A DNA stretch of 8,674 nucleotides from Bacilli bacterium (GCA_900758895.1 CAAETG010000172.1:1-8674); one strand, 5' to 3'; numbered from the stretch's first letter, positions 1 to 5,459 are shown. Program-made: numbers and translations. The notes: generated from the letters alone by a model not told the origin.

Positions 1-3
1 ACT

Positions 4-31
4 CACCGGCCTAGCCGGTGGTTTATTTGTT
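4..31 (+). terminator. Rho-independent terminator-like hairpin
   Basis: A perfect 7-bp G+C-rich stem, CACCGGC (4-10) and GCCGGTG (14-20), encloses a 3-nt loop and is followed by a T-rich tail (GTTTATTTGTT). This is a normal intrinsic terminator for plus-strand transcription entering from outside the window. It could also act on minus-strand transcripts leaving the array, but the bases needed to judge that lie beyond the window edge. Confidence 0.7.
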
Positions 32-43
32 CATCAAAGTTCC

Positions 44-89
44 GTTTCTCTTCTGAGAAACTCCACTGTGCTGAACAGGCTTAAAGCCT
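44..89. repeat. Two small hairpins at the left edge
   Basis: GTTTCTC (44-50) and GAGAAAC (55-61) form a perfect 7-bp stem with a 4-nt loop. AGGCTT (77-82) and AAGCCT (84-89) form a second, near-continuous palindrome. No gene is visible in 1-94, so this stretch appears to be structured non-coding DNA between the last cassette and whatever lies to the left. No function can be assigned. Confidence 0.5.
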
Positions 90-94
90 AACAA

Positions 95-133
95 ATTAAG
101 AAATCATTTTACTTTGTAAACTGATTTCTTAAT
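95..133. repeat. Large inverted repeat overlapping array repeat R1
   Basis: ATTAAGAAATCA (95-106) is the exact reverse complement of TGATTTCTTAAT (122-133). Inside it, TTTAC (108-112) pairs with GTAAA (116-120) around a TTT loop, with one T/C mismatch. The right arm shares bases 123-133 with array repeat R1, so the long hairpin and R1's own hairpin cannot form together on one strand. It lies just 3' of the cap15-like gene and might act as a weak terminator, or as part of a recombination site. Confidence 0.7.
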
Positions 134-150
134 GCCCCTGGGACCTTAAG
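123..150 (-). repeat. Array repeat R1 (cassette-boundary palindrome)
   Basis: This is a 28-bp copy of the window's dispersed repeat: GATTT, then CTTAATG, a CCCCTGGG centre, and a right arm ending CTTAAG. The outer CTTAA (128-132) pairs with TTAAG (146-150). In the direction of transcription it lies 6 nt after the stop codon of the Cap15-like gene. It has the same orientation as the other copies. Confidence 0.8.
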
Positions 151-156
151 TCCATT

Positions 157-708
157 CTATTCTGGAAAAAAAGTCATATCTCCCGTTGTTTTCCTATCTG
201 TAAAATACTGTCCCTCTATTTCTTCCGGATTTTCTATGCAAAGCAATGCCGTTCCATAATGTATTGCACTTCTATCTCTTACCTTTGCTTTTGGAACATT
301 TAAATAACAATAGGTAAGTTGCCATTCATCTTGTATTTTTTCAATTGAAGATGAAATTGATTTACTCCTACTTTCTCCGGTTGTAAAAACAACATTTATA
401 GATAGTAAAGTTTGTTTTATTTCAAGCATTGCTTCTCTTTCAACCCCATCATAAGTTGATAATAATGAACCTTTATATCTTTTCTTTAAAACCGGGGTCT
501 TTTCAAGTGGATTATATTTCCACAATATTTTTTCATAAGCAAACATTAATAGCGTAGCAATTGAAATTGCTTCTCCAGTATATCCATACAAATCATATAT
601 TGAAAAATCTGTTATTATTTTTGTACCTGAAATAAAGCATCTTATACAAAATATAAATACAGTTATCCAAACAACTTTTTTTGTGAATTTACTTTGAGTT
701 TCTGTCAT
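157..708 (-). CDS. cap15: CBASS effector, Cap15-type: two TM helices plus beta-barrel
   Basis: This 183-residue protein fits Cap15, the two-TM beta-barrel CBASS effector. Family members bind a cyclic nucleotide through a small beta-barrel and disrupt the inner membrane when triggered by phage. Two hydrophobic segments are visible (about residues 11-28 and 43-63). They are followed by a strand-rich domain (about 78-183) that begins YKGSLLSTYDG and ends in a GTALLCIE...IEGQYFTDRKTTGD pattern typical of the family. The length is normal and the gene looks complete. The start has a strong site, AAGGAGG, 4 nt upstream of ATG, and overlaps the CD-NTase stop by 4 nt (ATGA), so the two are translationally coupled. 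The pairing with a CD-NTase makes the assignment firm at the system level. The nucleotide ligand is not predictable from the sequence. Confidence 0.85.
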   Translation of the reverse strand: MTETQSKFTKKVVWITVFIFCIRCFISGTKIITDFSIYDLYGYTGEAISIATLLMFAYEKILWKYNPLEKTPVLKKRYKGSLLSTYDGVEREAMLEIKQTLLSINVVFTTGESRSKSISSSIEKIQDEWQLTYCYLNVPKAKVRDRSAIHYGTALLCIENPEEIEGQYFTDRKTTGDMTFFPE

Positions 709-1691
709 GCTTCCTCCTTGATGTCATATTCATAAAATTGATATAATCTATCTACAAATTTCTTATAATTGATAATTTCTGTTGTAGTCGGGCAAAGTTT
801 CTTAATCCCATTTGCTTCCTTATATGATGAAAATTCATCTTTATGTTTATATAAATACTCAACAATTTCTCTAAATTCATATCTATATATACTATACCTC
901 ATAAACAAATTGTCTGGTAAATTCCACAATAATGATTCCAAGCCAAATGAAGATACTTTCTCAGCCTCCTCATATCCATACTCACACATAAGATATCTCA
1001 TTTTCTTAATAATGCGTACCATTTTCTTATAGTATCTATTTGTATCGTTATTTTTCTTTCTACCATTTGCAATATGCTGCTCTGGATAATTAATAATTCT
1101 GCTCCCATGATCAGGAGTTATTACAACTCCTGGTATATAATTATTTATGTCCTTCTGATAATCTCCCCTATAATCTCGATACCGTCGACACGGAACCGAA
1201 TCTGCATCTTTCCGATATGTATTCCCATGAATCTTTATGGATTTATTTTTTCTTTCCACATCCGAACCAAATTTTTGTTCTAAGCATTCTTGAACTTCAT
1301 CTTTAAATGTTTTCTCCTCAACTGGTGCAACGGTAAATCCATAATCACTATCTGTCTGTGGATATAAACTTGTCGATGAACGATATTCTGTTGTAAAAAT
1401 ATCTTCCTGCACTACAGCAATATCTACATCACTTTGTGTTCTGACATTTGTATTATTAGCATATGACCCCTGAATAAACAAATATATCTTTCTACTTCCC
1501 CTTATGCTTCTCATATCCAAAGAGTATGCATAAGTATCCTCATACATTCTCCCAATACTCTTTCCATCATCGGTAAAGCCCAAATTTTTTAAAGCATCTC
1601 GAACCATACCAATTGCATTAAGGCATTTTTGATTTTCTGTTTCACTTAATGGTGCTGCATACCCTCTTAATTCACTTTCTTTAAACTTCAT
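705..1691 (-). CDS. CD-NTase (cGAS/DncV-like nucleotidyltransferase) of a CBASS
   Basis: This 328-residue enzyme should make a cyclic di- or oligonucleotide after phage infection and so activate the membrane effector encoded directly downstream. The nucleotidyltransferase signature is intact: Gly75-Ser76 of GSYANNT, Asp88 and Asp90 of SDVDIAVV, and a third acidic residue, Asp164, in ADSVPCRRY. The helical second half is also present, and the length is normal for the family. A CGGAGG site lies 7 nt before the ATG. The start overlaps the stop of the upstream rloB fragment by ATGA, and the end overlaps the effector start the same way. With only a synthase and an effector, and no E1/E2/JAB, HORMA or TRIP13 genes, this is a minimal (type I-like) CBASS. 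The CD-NTase clade cannot be decided by eye. Confidence 0.9.
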   Translation of the reverse strand: MKFKESELRGYAAPLSETENQKCLNAIGMVRDALKNLGFTDDGKSIGRMYEDTYAYSLDMRSIRGSRKIYLFIQGSYANNTNVRTQSDVDIAVVQEDIFTTEYRSSTSLYPQTDSDYGFTVAPVEEKTFKDEVQECLEQKFGSDVERKNKSIKIHGNTYRKDADSVPCRRYRDYRGDYQKDINNYIPGVVITPDHGSRIINYPEQHIANGRKKNNDTNRYYKKMVRIIKKMRYLMCEYGYEEAEKVSSFGLESLLWNLPDNLFMRYSIYRYEFREIVEYLYKHKDEFSSYKEANGIKKLCPTTTEIINYKKFVDRLYQFYEYDIKEEA

Positions 1692-2047
1692 TCTATATCC
1701 TCCGTAAAATATTTCTTCTGTTCCTCCGGCAAATATTTCGCCAGTTCCTCCACCAACTCATACACCTTCGTTCCAGGTGCTATCTCCGCCGGTGTCTTTC
1801 CCTCTCCATTTTCGATAATCCGTCGTGCATATCGAATCGCCAACTTTGGACTCCCACCATTCATCAGCGTCTCAAATATGTTATCCATATTCTTCTCATA
1901 CTTTCCAATTCCCAGTTCCTGAAATTTCTCATTCAAAAACTTCTTATACTCGGATCTGTGATTATTTGCCGTATAATATGCAAAATGCAACATGAACCAA
2001 AATTCGATACACTCGTTACTCCACGCTGCATGATACTGAATATCCAT
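1688..2047 (-). pseudogene. rloB: RloB-like C-terminal fragment, 5' truncated at an array repeat
   Basis: The 119 codons match the C-terminal part of RloB-family abortive-infection proteins. Visible family features are AWSNECIEFWFMLHF (about residues 8-22), the EKFQELGIGKYEKNMDNIF region, and a closing PGTKVYELVEELAKYLP. RloB proteins are normally about 200 residues and begin with a Toprim-like domain, so roughly the first 90-100 residues, including the catalytic domain, are missing. The first codon (ATG at 2047) directly abuts array repeat R2, and only weak purine-rich sequence precedes it, so its translation is doubtful. The fragment ends in an ATGA overlap with the CD-NTase. G+C is visibly higher than in neighbouring modules. 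I read it as a remnant left when the repeat joined this cassette, although a coupled, still-translated small protein cannot be excluded. Confidence 0.75.
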
Positions 2048-2075
2048 GATTTCTTAATGTCCCTGGGACCTTAAT
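2048..2075 (-). repeat. Array repeat R2, abutting the truncated rloB
   Basis: This 28-bp copy reads GATTT, CTTAATGT, CCCTGGG centre, ACCTTAAT. Its left edge touches the first codon of the rloB fragment with no intervening base. A TTAAGAAA at about 2093-2103 is the inverse of the repeat's TTTCTTAA arm, so a larger hairpin can form here as at R1. Confidence 0.8.
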
Positions 2076-2164
2076 ATTACGATTATGTTTAAGAAACTCT
2101 AAATTTGAAATTCGACAGTCCGTGTGACCATTGTTCATATGATCAACTACATATCCTTTTCTGT
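2076..2164. other. Short gene-less segment between R2 and R3
   Basis: These roughly 90 bases contain no ORF of useful length. A 5-bp inverted pair, GACAG (2114-2118) and CTGTC (2161-2165), brackets most of the segment, and a CATATG palindrome lies inside it. The segment could be a near-empty cassette or the residue of a deleted one. Confidence 0.5.
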
Positions 2165-2191
2165 CATTTCTTAATGTCCCTCAGACTTAAG
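2165..2191 (-). repeat. Array repeat R3
   Basis: This 27-bp copy reads CATTT, CTTAATGT, CCCTCAG centre, ACTTAAG. It is one base shorter than the others and its GGG is changed to CAG, but the outer CTTAA/TTAAG arms are intact. It lies between two short gene-less segments. Confidence 0.75.
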
Positions 2192-2240
2192 CTACGCTAT
2201 AAAAACAATATTTTTTTAAAGATTTTTTCAATACTTCTTA

Positions 2241-2258
2241 AGTTGACGCTTAGTTGAC
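2241..2258. repeat. Tandem AGTTGAC pair
   Basis: AGTTGAC occurs at 2241-2247 and again at 2252-2258, one helical turn apart, directly beside the degenerate repeat R3b. The spacing would suit two protein protomers binding the same DNA face, for example accessory recombinase sites or an operator. It could also be chance. Confidence 0.35.
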
Positions 2259-2281
2259 CACATTATCTCAGGGCACTTAAT
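2259..2281 (-). repeat. Degenerate array repeat R3b after the Abi-alpha gene
   Basis: This 23-bp stretch shares GGGCACTTAA exactly with the right half of R4 and matches its core at 16 of 23 positions overall. The left arm has decayed. It lies 20 nt after the Abi-alpha stop codon, which is where an array repeat would be expected. I treat it as a worn copy. Confidence 0.5.
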
Positions 2282-2301
2282 TGCTCCATATTTAACGAGA
2301 A

Positions 2302-3114
2302 TTATTTTTCATCTTCCTTTTTTGGCATACATACATCTACAAAGTATCTTCCATAACTATCTAAAGAAATGATATCACAATCTTCAGATACGCTTATTCT
2401 CGCTCCACCATGCAGTTTTTTATAAAGTTTAAAACGTTTCTGAACATATGGCTCTTTTTCAATTCTTTCTGCCACACCTTCCTTCAAAAATCCATCCTCA
2501 GAAATCAGTAACCCCAATCTAAGTAAATTACTAATTGCTGTTGAAATTTGAAATGGATCTCCAAGATCACATAATGCAACATTATAATGATATGGCATAG
2601 CATTAATATAATATTGCTGCTGACTTTCCTCTAAATATAGCTTCACATGCAAAGTTGTAATCTTATTATAATCATTAATCCTACACAAAACTCTTGCATC
2701 TAATGGTTCCATTTGTCTAACCGCATCTACATAAGAACGATGTACCTGTTGGACTTTTCGATTGTCCATAGCTGTTGCTAACATCTCCTCATACATTTCT
2801 CTTAATTCAGTCTCATCATACGCATATCTTAAAGCTTCTAAAACAGGACCTGCTATTTTAACTGGTGGAACTTGAAGATTTTCTTCAGGAATATTCTTAA
2901 TTTTATCTTTCAAGTCATCTTCAAACGCTTCCAGTTTATATCTAAATGTCAAATTTGCTTTTTTCACAGGATACAAAACAACATTATTAAAAAATCCAAC
3001 AACAGTAGATAAAGCTCCATCTGTTTGTCTTGCTGTTTCCGGAATATTTTGGTGAATTGCATTAGACATTGGCTCAATTATATCAGGTAAAACCGAATTC
3101 TTAATATCACTCAT
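2302..3114 (-). CDS. Abi-alpha family protein (DUF4393)
   Basis: The 270-residue protein matches the Abi-alpha/DUF4393 family, a group of cytoplasmic proteins linked to abortive infection whose biochemistry is unsettled. Recognisable blocks are VGFFNNVVLYPVKKANLTF (about 40-58), the charged LEAFEDDLKDKI stretch, VPPVKIAGPVLEALRYAYDETELREMYEEMLA (about 82-113), and MDNRK...VHRSYVDAVRQMEPLDARVL. The C-terminal third (about 150-270) is predicted to be mixed alpha/beta and is more variable in the family. I chose ATG at 3114: AAGGAG is 8 nt upstream, whereas the in-frame GTG at 3117 would be only 5 nt away. The gene looks intact and of full length. The decayed gene just upstream would have been co-transcribed, so this may be the survivor of a two-gene unit. 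Confidence 0.8.
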   Translation of the reverse strand: MSDIKNSVLPDIIEPMSNAIHQNIPETARQTDGALSTVVGFFNNVVLYPVKKANLTFRYKLEAFEDDLKDKIKNIPEENLQVPPVKIAGPVLEALRYAYDETELREMYEEMLATAMDNRKVQQVHRSYVDAVRQMEPLDARVLCRINDYNKITTLHVKLYLEESQQQYYINAMPYHYNVALCDLGDPFQISTAISNLLRLGLLISEDGFLKEGVAERIEKEPYVQKRFKLYKKLHGGARISVSEDCDIISLDSYGRYFVDVCMPKKEDEK

Positions 3115-3148
3115 CACTCTTTCTCCTTAAAATTATTGATTCAAAACA

Positions 3149-3504
3149 TTACATTCGAAAAAGAACCACTTTATAAAATGGTCTATCTACTAATATATAT
3201 AACACTCTTTTCTTAATATCTACAGAACTTATTATCAACCCTTCCTTCAATTGTTTTTTATAATCAATCCAACTTGTCTCATATAATTTTCGTAATTCAA
3301 CTTTCGGTTCTTTTTTATTATAGATTTTATATCAGTATTCTTCTTCAAATTGTATTCCTAATTTGTAATATTGATCTTAATACTCTTTCAAATACATAAC
3401 TAAGAATAACTTTGTTCTCCTAAAAATTCAAATTTCTTATAAAGATTATCTAAAAATTCATCCCTCTTTTTATTATCAATTCTATATAAATTTATTTGTC
3501 CCAT
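3149..3504 (-). pseudogene. Decayed gene upstream of Abi-alpha
   Basis: The stretch begins like a real gene: AGAGGATAGAAT then ATG at 3504, encoding a good 34-residue start (MGQINLYRIDNKKRDEFLDN...) that ends at TAG (3400-3402). Further on, in another frame, a 60-codon open stretch (3331-3152) runs from just after a TGA to a TAA at 3149-3151 and includes KVELRKLYETSWIDYKK and VLYILVDRPFYKVVLF. At least one frameshift and two stops separate the pieces. I do not recognise the family. Its position, 35 nt before the Abi-alpha start with a candidate promoter upstream, suggests it was the first gene of this cassette. The 34-residue product might still be made. Confidence 0.55.
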
Positions 3505-3616
3505 ATTCTATCCTCTAACTTAAAACATTTCTTGCTTTATATGAAATTTTTAATAATATTTTGATTTTTAAAATTTATTCATCTATATTTAGTACAAGAA
3601 CACATATTCGCAACAA

Positions 3617-3645
3617 TATATAGTATATTATCAAATTATTGTCAT
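3617..3645 (-). promoter_or_regulatory. Candidate sigma-A promoter for the Abi-alpha cassette
   Basis: On the minus strand ATGACA (3645-3640, five of six matches to TTGACA) is followed by 17 bases and then TATATA (3622-3617). It lies about 110 bases before the ATG at 3504. The region is so A+T-rich that chance matches are likely. Confidence 0.35.
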
Positions 3646-3651
3646 AATAGC

Positions 3652-3686
3652 AAGTTATAAATTATAGTAATTCACAACTATAACTT
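3652..3686. repeat. Inverted repeat AAGTTATA / TATAACTT
   Basis: AAGTTATA (3652-3659) and TATAACTT (3679-3686) are exact reverse complements separated by 19 bases, just upstream of the candidate promoter's -35 box. It could be a regulator-binding site or simply A+T-rich symmetry. Confidence 0.4.
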
Positions 3687-3787
3687 ATTATATTTTAAAT
3701 TTATTTATTATCATATCATATTATTTTGTAATAATTTGTCGAAACACATAATAATTTCGAAATTTTTATCAAATTTTTTCATAAAAA

Positions 3788-3838
3788 CAAAAATAGAGTT
3801 ATTACAAATCGTGTTCTTTTGTAAATACTCTATTTTTG
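3788..3838. repeat. Long hairpin flush against array repeat R4
   Basis: CAAAAATAGAGT (3788-3799) and ACTCTATTTTTG (3827-3838) form a perfect 12-bp stem. After two mismatches it continues for 7 bp (TTACAAA with TTTGTAA) to a 9-nt loop. The right arm ends on the first base of R4. On the minus strand it falls just downstream of R4, at the head of the Abi-alpha cassette. It ends in TTTTTG, so it could serve as a terminator in either direction. Its contact with the repeat mirrors the arrangement at R1. Confidence 0.75.
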
Positions 3839-3865
3839 ATTTCTTAATGTCCCTGGGCACTTAAG
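3838..3865 (-). repeat. Array repeat R4 (most symmetrical copy)
   Basis: This 28-bp copy reads GATTT, CTTAATGT, CCCTGGG centre, CACTTAAG. If single bases are allowed to bulge, the pairing is CTTAA, GT and CCC with GGG, AC and TTAAG around one T. It lies 39 nt past the stop of the 67-aa gene and separates the unknown module from the Abi-alpha module. Confidence 0.8.
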
Positions 3866-3904
3866 TTCCTTACAGTAGTGGGCTGTTTCTTACTTAGAAG
3901 GCAT

Positions 3905-4108
3905 CTAATATTTTCTGTGAATAAATTCAATGATAATGTCCTTAAAGGCATGGACAATTTCTATTATGACATCATCACTTAACATTTTGCTGTTCTCAGT
4001 AGTCAATGTAGCCTTCACTGTGTCAATTTTCTCTTCTGTACTTTGAGTTTTCTGCATGATCTTGTCTGTCTGATCTTCCGTCATACTATTCTTCTTTTCT
4101 TCTGTCAT
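3905..4108 (-). CDS. Small charged helical protein, family unknown
   Basis: A 67-residue ORF with an excellent start: AAGGAGGT 7 nt before ATG. The first 45 residues are polar and Lys/Glu/Thr-rich with heptad-like spacing, and are probably helical or coiled-coil. The last 20 (DDVIIEIVHAFKDIIIEFIHRKY) form an amphipathic, largely hydrophobic helix that could bind a membrane or a partner protein. There is no cleavable signal. I do not recognise the family. It is the last gene of its module and is preceded by a hairpin that overlaps its ribosome binding site. The strong site argues that it is really translated. An antitoxin, a small effector or an assembly factor for the larger upstream protein are all possible and none is proven. 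Confidence 0.6.
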   Translation of the reverse strand: MTEEKKNSMTEDQTDKIMQKTQSTEEKIDTVKATLTTENSKMLSDDVIIEIVHAFKDIIIEFIHRKY

Positions 4109-4115
4109 TTGAATG

Positions 4116-4136
4116 ACCTCCTTATCTTTGATAAGG
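4116..4136 (-). promoter_or_regulatory. Hairpin occluding the ribosome binding site of the 67-aa gene
   Basis: On the minus strand CCTTATC, AAA, GATAAGG forms a perfect 7-bp stem with a 3-nt loop, and its last four bases (AAGG) are the beginning of the AAGGAGGT site. Pairing of ACC with GGT around a bulged A would bury the whole site. This suggests translation is low unless the hairpin is opened, for example by ribosomes on the upstream ORF. The hairpin has no U-run, so it is not a terminator. Confidence 0.5.
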
Positions 4137-4164
4137 TTATTCTAGAACTTTTTCATTAATTTCA

Positions 4165-4551
4165 TTAAGAACGAAAATCAGGATTTTTATTTGCCTGCCT
4201 TAATGCTGTATATATTTCTTTAACATATCTAATTCTTTTGTTTGTCCAATTCTTATTCGATACAAATATCTGAAAAACATTATACTCTTCCATTACTAAA
4301 GCCCAATCCTCAACAGTCGTATTCTCAACAAACCATTTTCTGATGTTAGTTCCTCGATAAATCATACGCATCAGCATTAATGATACTGTCACTAGTGCTT
4401 CTCTGTATCGAGCTTCATCCGTTTCTGATAAGTTCAGAAATGATAATGCAAACTTTTCTCGGATAAGAATCATCCGACTGTCTGTATGAATTGTACCTCC
4501 CGTATACTGAGGCGGTAGTACGGATACCAAGCCTACCGGCCCGCAGAACAA
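4165..4551 (-). pseudogene. Downstream half of a TGA-interrupted ORF, family unknown
   Basis: These 128 codons are in the same frame as the 221-codon ORF upstream, separated only by its TGA and three further codons. The earliest in-frame start is a TTG with no ribosome binding site. The ATG at 4556-4558 is in another frame and gives only about 49 codons. An in-frame ATG (RMILIREKF) has GGGAGG upstream, but about 17 nt away, which is too far. The sequence looks like normal helical protein (for example SLMLMRMIYRGTNIRKWFVENTTVEDWALVMEEYNVFQIFV). The simplest reading is the C-terminal part of one protein of about 353 residues cut by a nonsense codon. Readthrough or separate initiation remain possible. 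Confidence 0.5.
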
Positions 4552-4560
4552 AGAGCATTT

Positions 4561-5226
4561 TCATTCTACATCTTCAATATGTTTTTGCCCCGTCCTATCC
4601 ATTTCAACTGCAACGTTATAGTAAAAATCAAAAGCATACTTCCATGCAAGTGTAAATAAAGCCAAAGAACCAAAAACCATACCTTCTGGTCCTTCCTCAG
4701 ATTTTTCTTTCATAGTACGAATAACATCGTCATATTCATTCGCATATTCAATGAAGATTTGTTTTGTAAAATTTTTACTCAATATTCTATTGTCTGCAAT
4801 TGCAGAAACAAGCCTCATATCATGAACATTATTTATCTCCCAGTATTGAAAATCATTAAACTGATAACCTTCTATTTTCTCTTTAATGTCTTTCATATTC
4901 GGTGGAAGCAGACCATCCAATTCAATGCCAATTTGTTCTTTCCGTGTCAGATATTCTTGCATACGGTAAGCATTTATTTTTTTTACCGTCCGTTGATGCA
5001 GCATTCTCTCATCATCTAATTCTGGAGATGCCATATGAGCTCTCAGTGAACTTTTCTTTGCCGTCGAATCATAGGCAAATTTACAACATTCAAACAATAT
5101 TTGCATTACTAAATCATCAAGATCAATTCTATCTTCCAGCAAAAAATATATGTACTGATCAGGAAGTGTGCTCGTGATAACTTGTTTTACTGTTTTAAAT
5201 ACTTTTTGCATTTTATCGTTCAGCAC
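4561..5226 (-). CDS. Unrecognised defence-module protein (221 aa), possibly truncated
   Basis: I do not recognise this protein. It starts at GTG, with AAAGGAG about 9 nt upstream. It is mostly alpha-helical with many charged residues. Visible blocks are LPDQYIYFLLEDRIDLDDLVMQILFECCKFAYD (about 20-52), a basic RTVKKINAYRMQEYLTRKEQ stretch, and a hydrophobic GMVFGSLALFTLAWKYAFDFYYNVAVEM near the C-terminus that could be a buried helix or a weak membrane segment. The frame continues past its TGA into another 131 open codons, so this is either a complete short protein or the front of an interrupted one of about 353 residues. It lies between two array repeats with a small protein gene downstream, which suggests a two-component module. 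A role in defence is inferred from position only. Confidence 0.6.
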   Translation of the reverse strand: MLNDKMQKVFKTVKQVITSTLPDQYIYFLLEDRIDLDDLVMQILFECCKFAYDSTAKKSSLRAHMASPELDDERMLHQRTVKKINAYRMQEYLTRKEQIGIELDGLLPPNMKDIKEKIEGYQFNDFQYWEINNVHDMRLVSAIADNRILSKNFTKQIFIEYANEYDDVIRTMKEKSEEGPEGMVFGSLALFTLAWKYAFDFYYNVAVEMDRTGQKHIEDVE

Positions 5227-5241
5227 GCTGATTCACTCCTT

Positions 5242-5286
5242 TTATAATTCCGACCAAAATAGCCGAGTCATAAACATACATTCCAT
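5242..5286 (-). CDS. Possible 14-codon leader peptide
   Basis: An AGGAGG at about 5298-5303 lies 12 nt before an ATG (5286) that opens a 14-codon frame. Its TAA (5242-5244) runs directly into the AAAGGAG site of the 221-codon gene. This would allow translational coupling. The spacing of the first site is long, and the frame is short enough to arise by chance. Confidence 0.25.
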   Translation of the reverse strand: MECMFMTRLFWSEL

Positions 5287-5395
5287 TCTAAATCAAATCC
5301 TCCTATCATCTATTCCACTGACAAGTCTGTCTCCTAGTATCAAGTGGCTTAAATTGCGATCGGCTCTGACAACACATATTTTCGACCACCAATCT

Positions 5396-5406
5396 ATTAT
5401 ATTATA
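5396..5406 (-). promoter_or_regulatory. Candidate -10 boxes for the unknown module
   Basis: On the minus strand two overlapping TATAAT hexamers (5406-5401 and 5401-5396) lie about 30 bases downstream of array repeat R5 and about 170 bases before the GTG start. No good -35 box is present at the right spacing, so this is weak evidence for a promoter inside the cassette. Confidence 0.3.
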
Positions 5407-5431
5407 TCTTTAACACAGTATTTTTCTTTAT

Positions 5432-5459
5432 AATTTCTTAATGTCTACGGGTGGGTAAG
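5432..5459 (-). repeat. Array repeat R5, directly after ariB
   Basis: This 28-bp copy reads AATTT, CTTAATGT, CTACGGG centre, TGGGTAAG. The left half is conserved and the right half has diverged to GTAAG. It begins at the very next base after the ariB stop codon in the direction of transcription. Confidence 0.7.

Larger units (their letters stand above)
3505..3787. other. A+T-rich gene-less region upstream of the decayed gene
   Basis: No ORF of useful length is present on either strand. The region holds a candidate promoter, an 8-bp inverted repeat, and a near-direct repeat in which TAATAATTT plus CGAAA recurs at about 3729-3744 and 3749-3762. It looks like a regulatory leader for the Abi-alpha cassette. 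Confidence 0.5.

Noticed and set aside
769..1283. Plus-strand ORFs of 87 and 69 codons
   Set aside because: They lie opposite the CD-NTase gene, which has intact catalytic motifs. They lack ribosome binding sites and read as low-complexity Ser/Ile/Tyr-rich antisense sequence.
3209..3230. TTTCTTAATATCTACAG, similar to the left half of R5
   Set aside because: The match covers only part of the repeat, lacks the right arm, and lies within an open stretch of the decayed gene. Chance is likely in such A+T-rich DNA.
4759..5413. Plus-strand ORFs of 86, 91 and 81 codons
   Set aside because: They are antisense to the 221-codon gene and its leader, overlap one another in different frames, and have antisense-like composition (Phe/Ile/Ser-rich).
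123..5459. The dispersed repeats as a CRISPR array
   Set aside because: The copies are separated by 70 to 1,970 bp including whole genes, not by uniform spacers of 30-40 bp, and no cas gene is present.
123..5459. The repeats as ordinary intrinsic terminators
   Set aside because: Their stems are short and interrupted and no copy is followed by a U-run on the coding strand. Conservation of the unpaired GATTT edge is also not expected for terminators.
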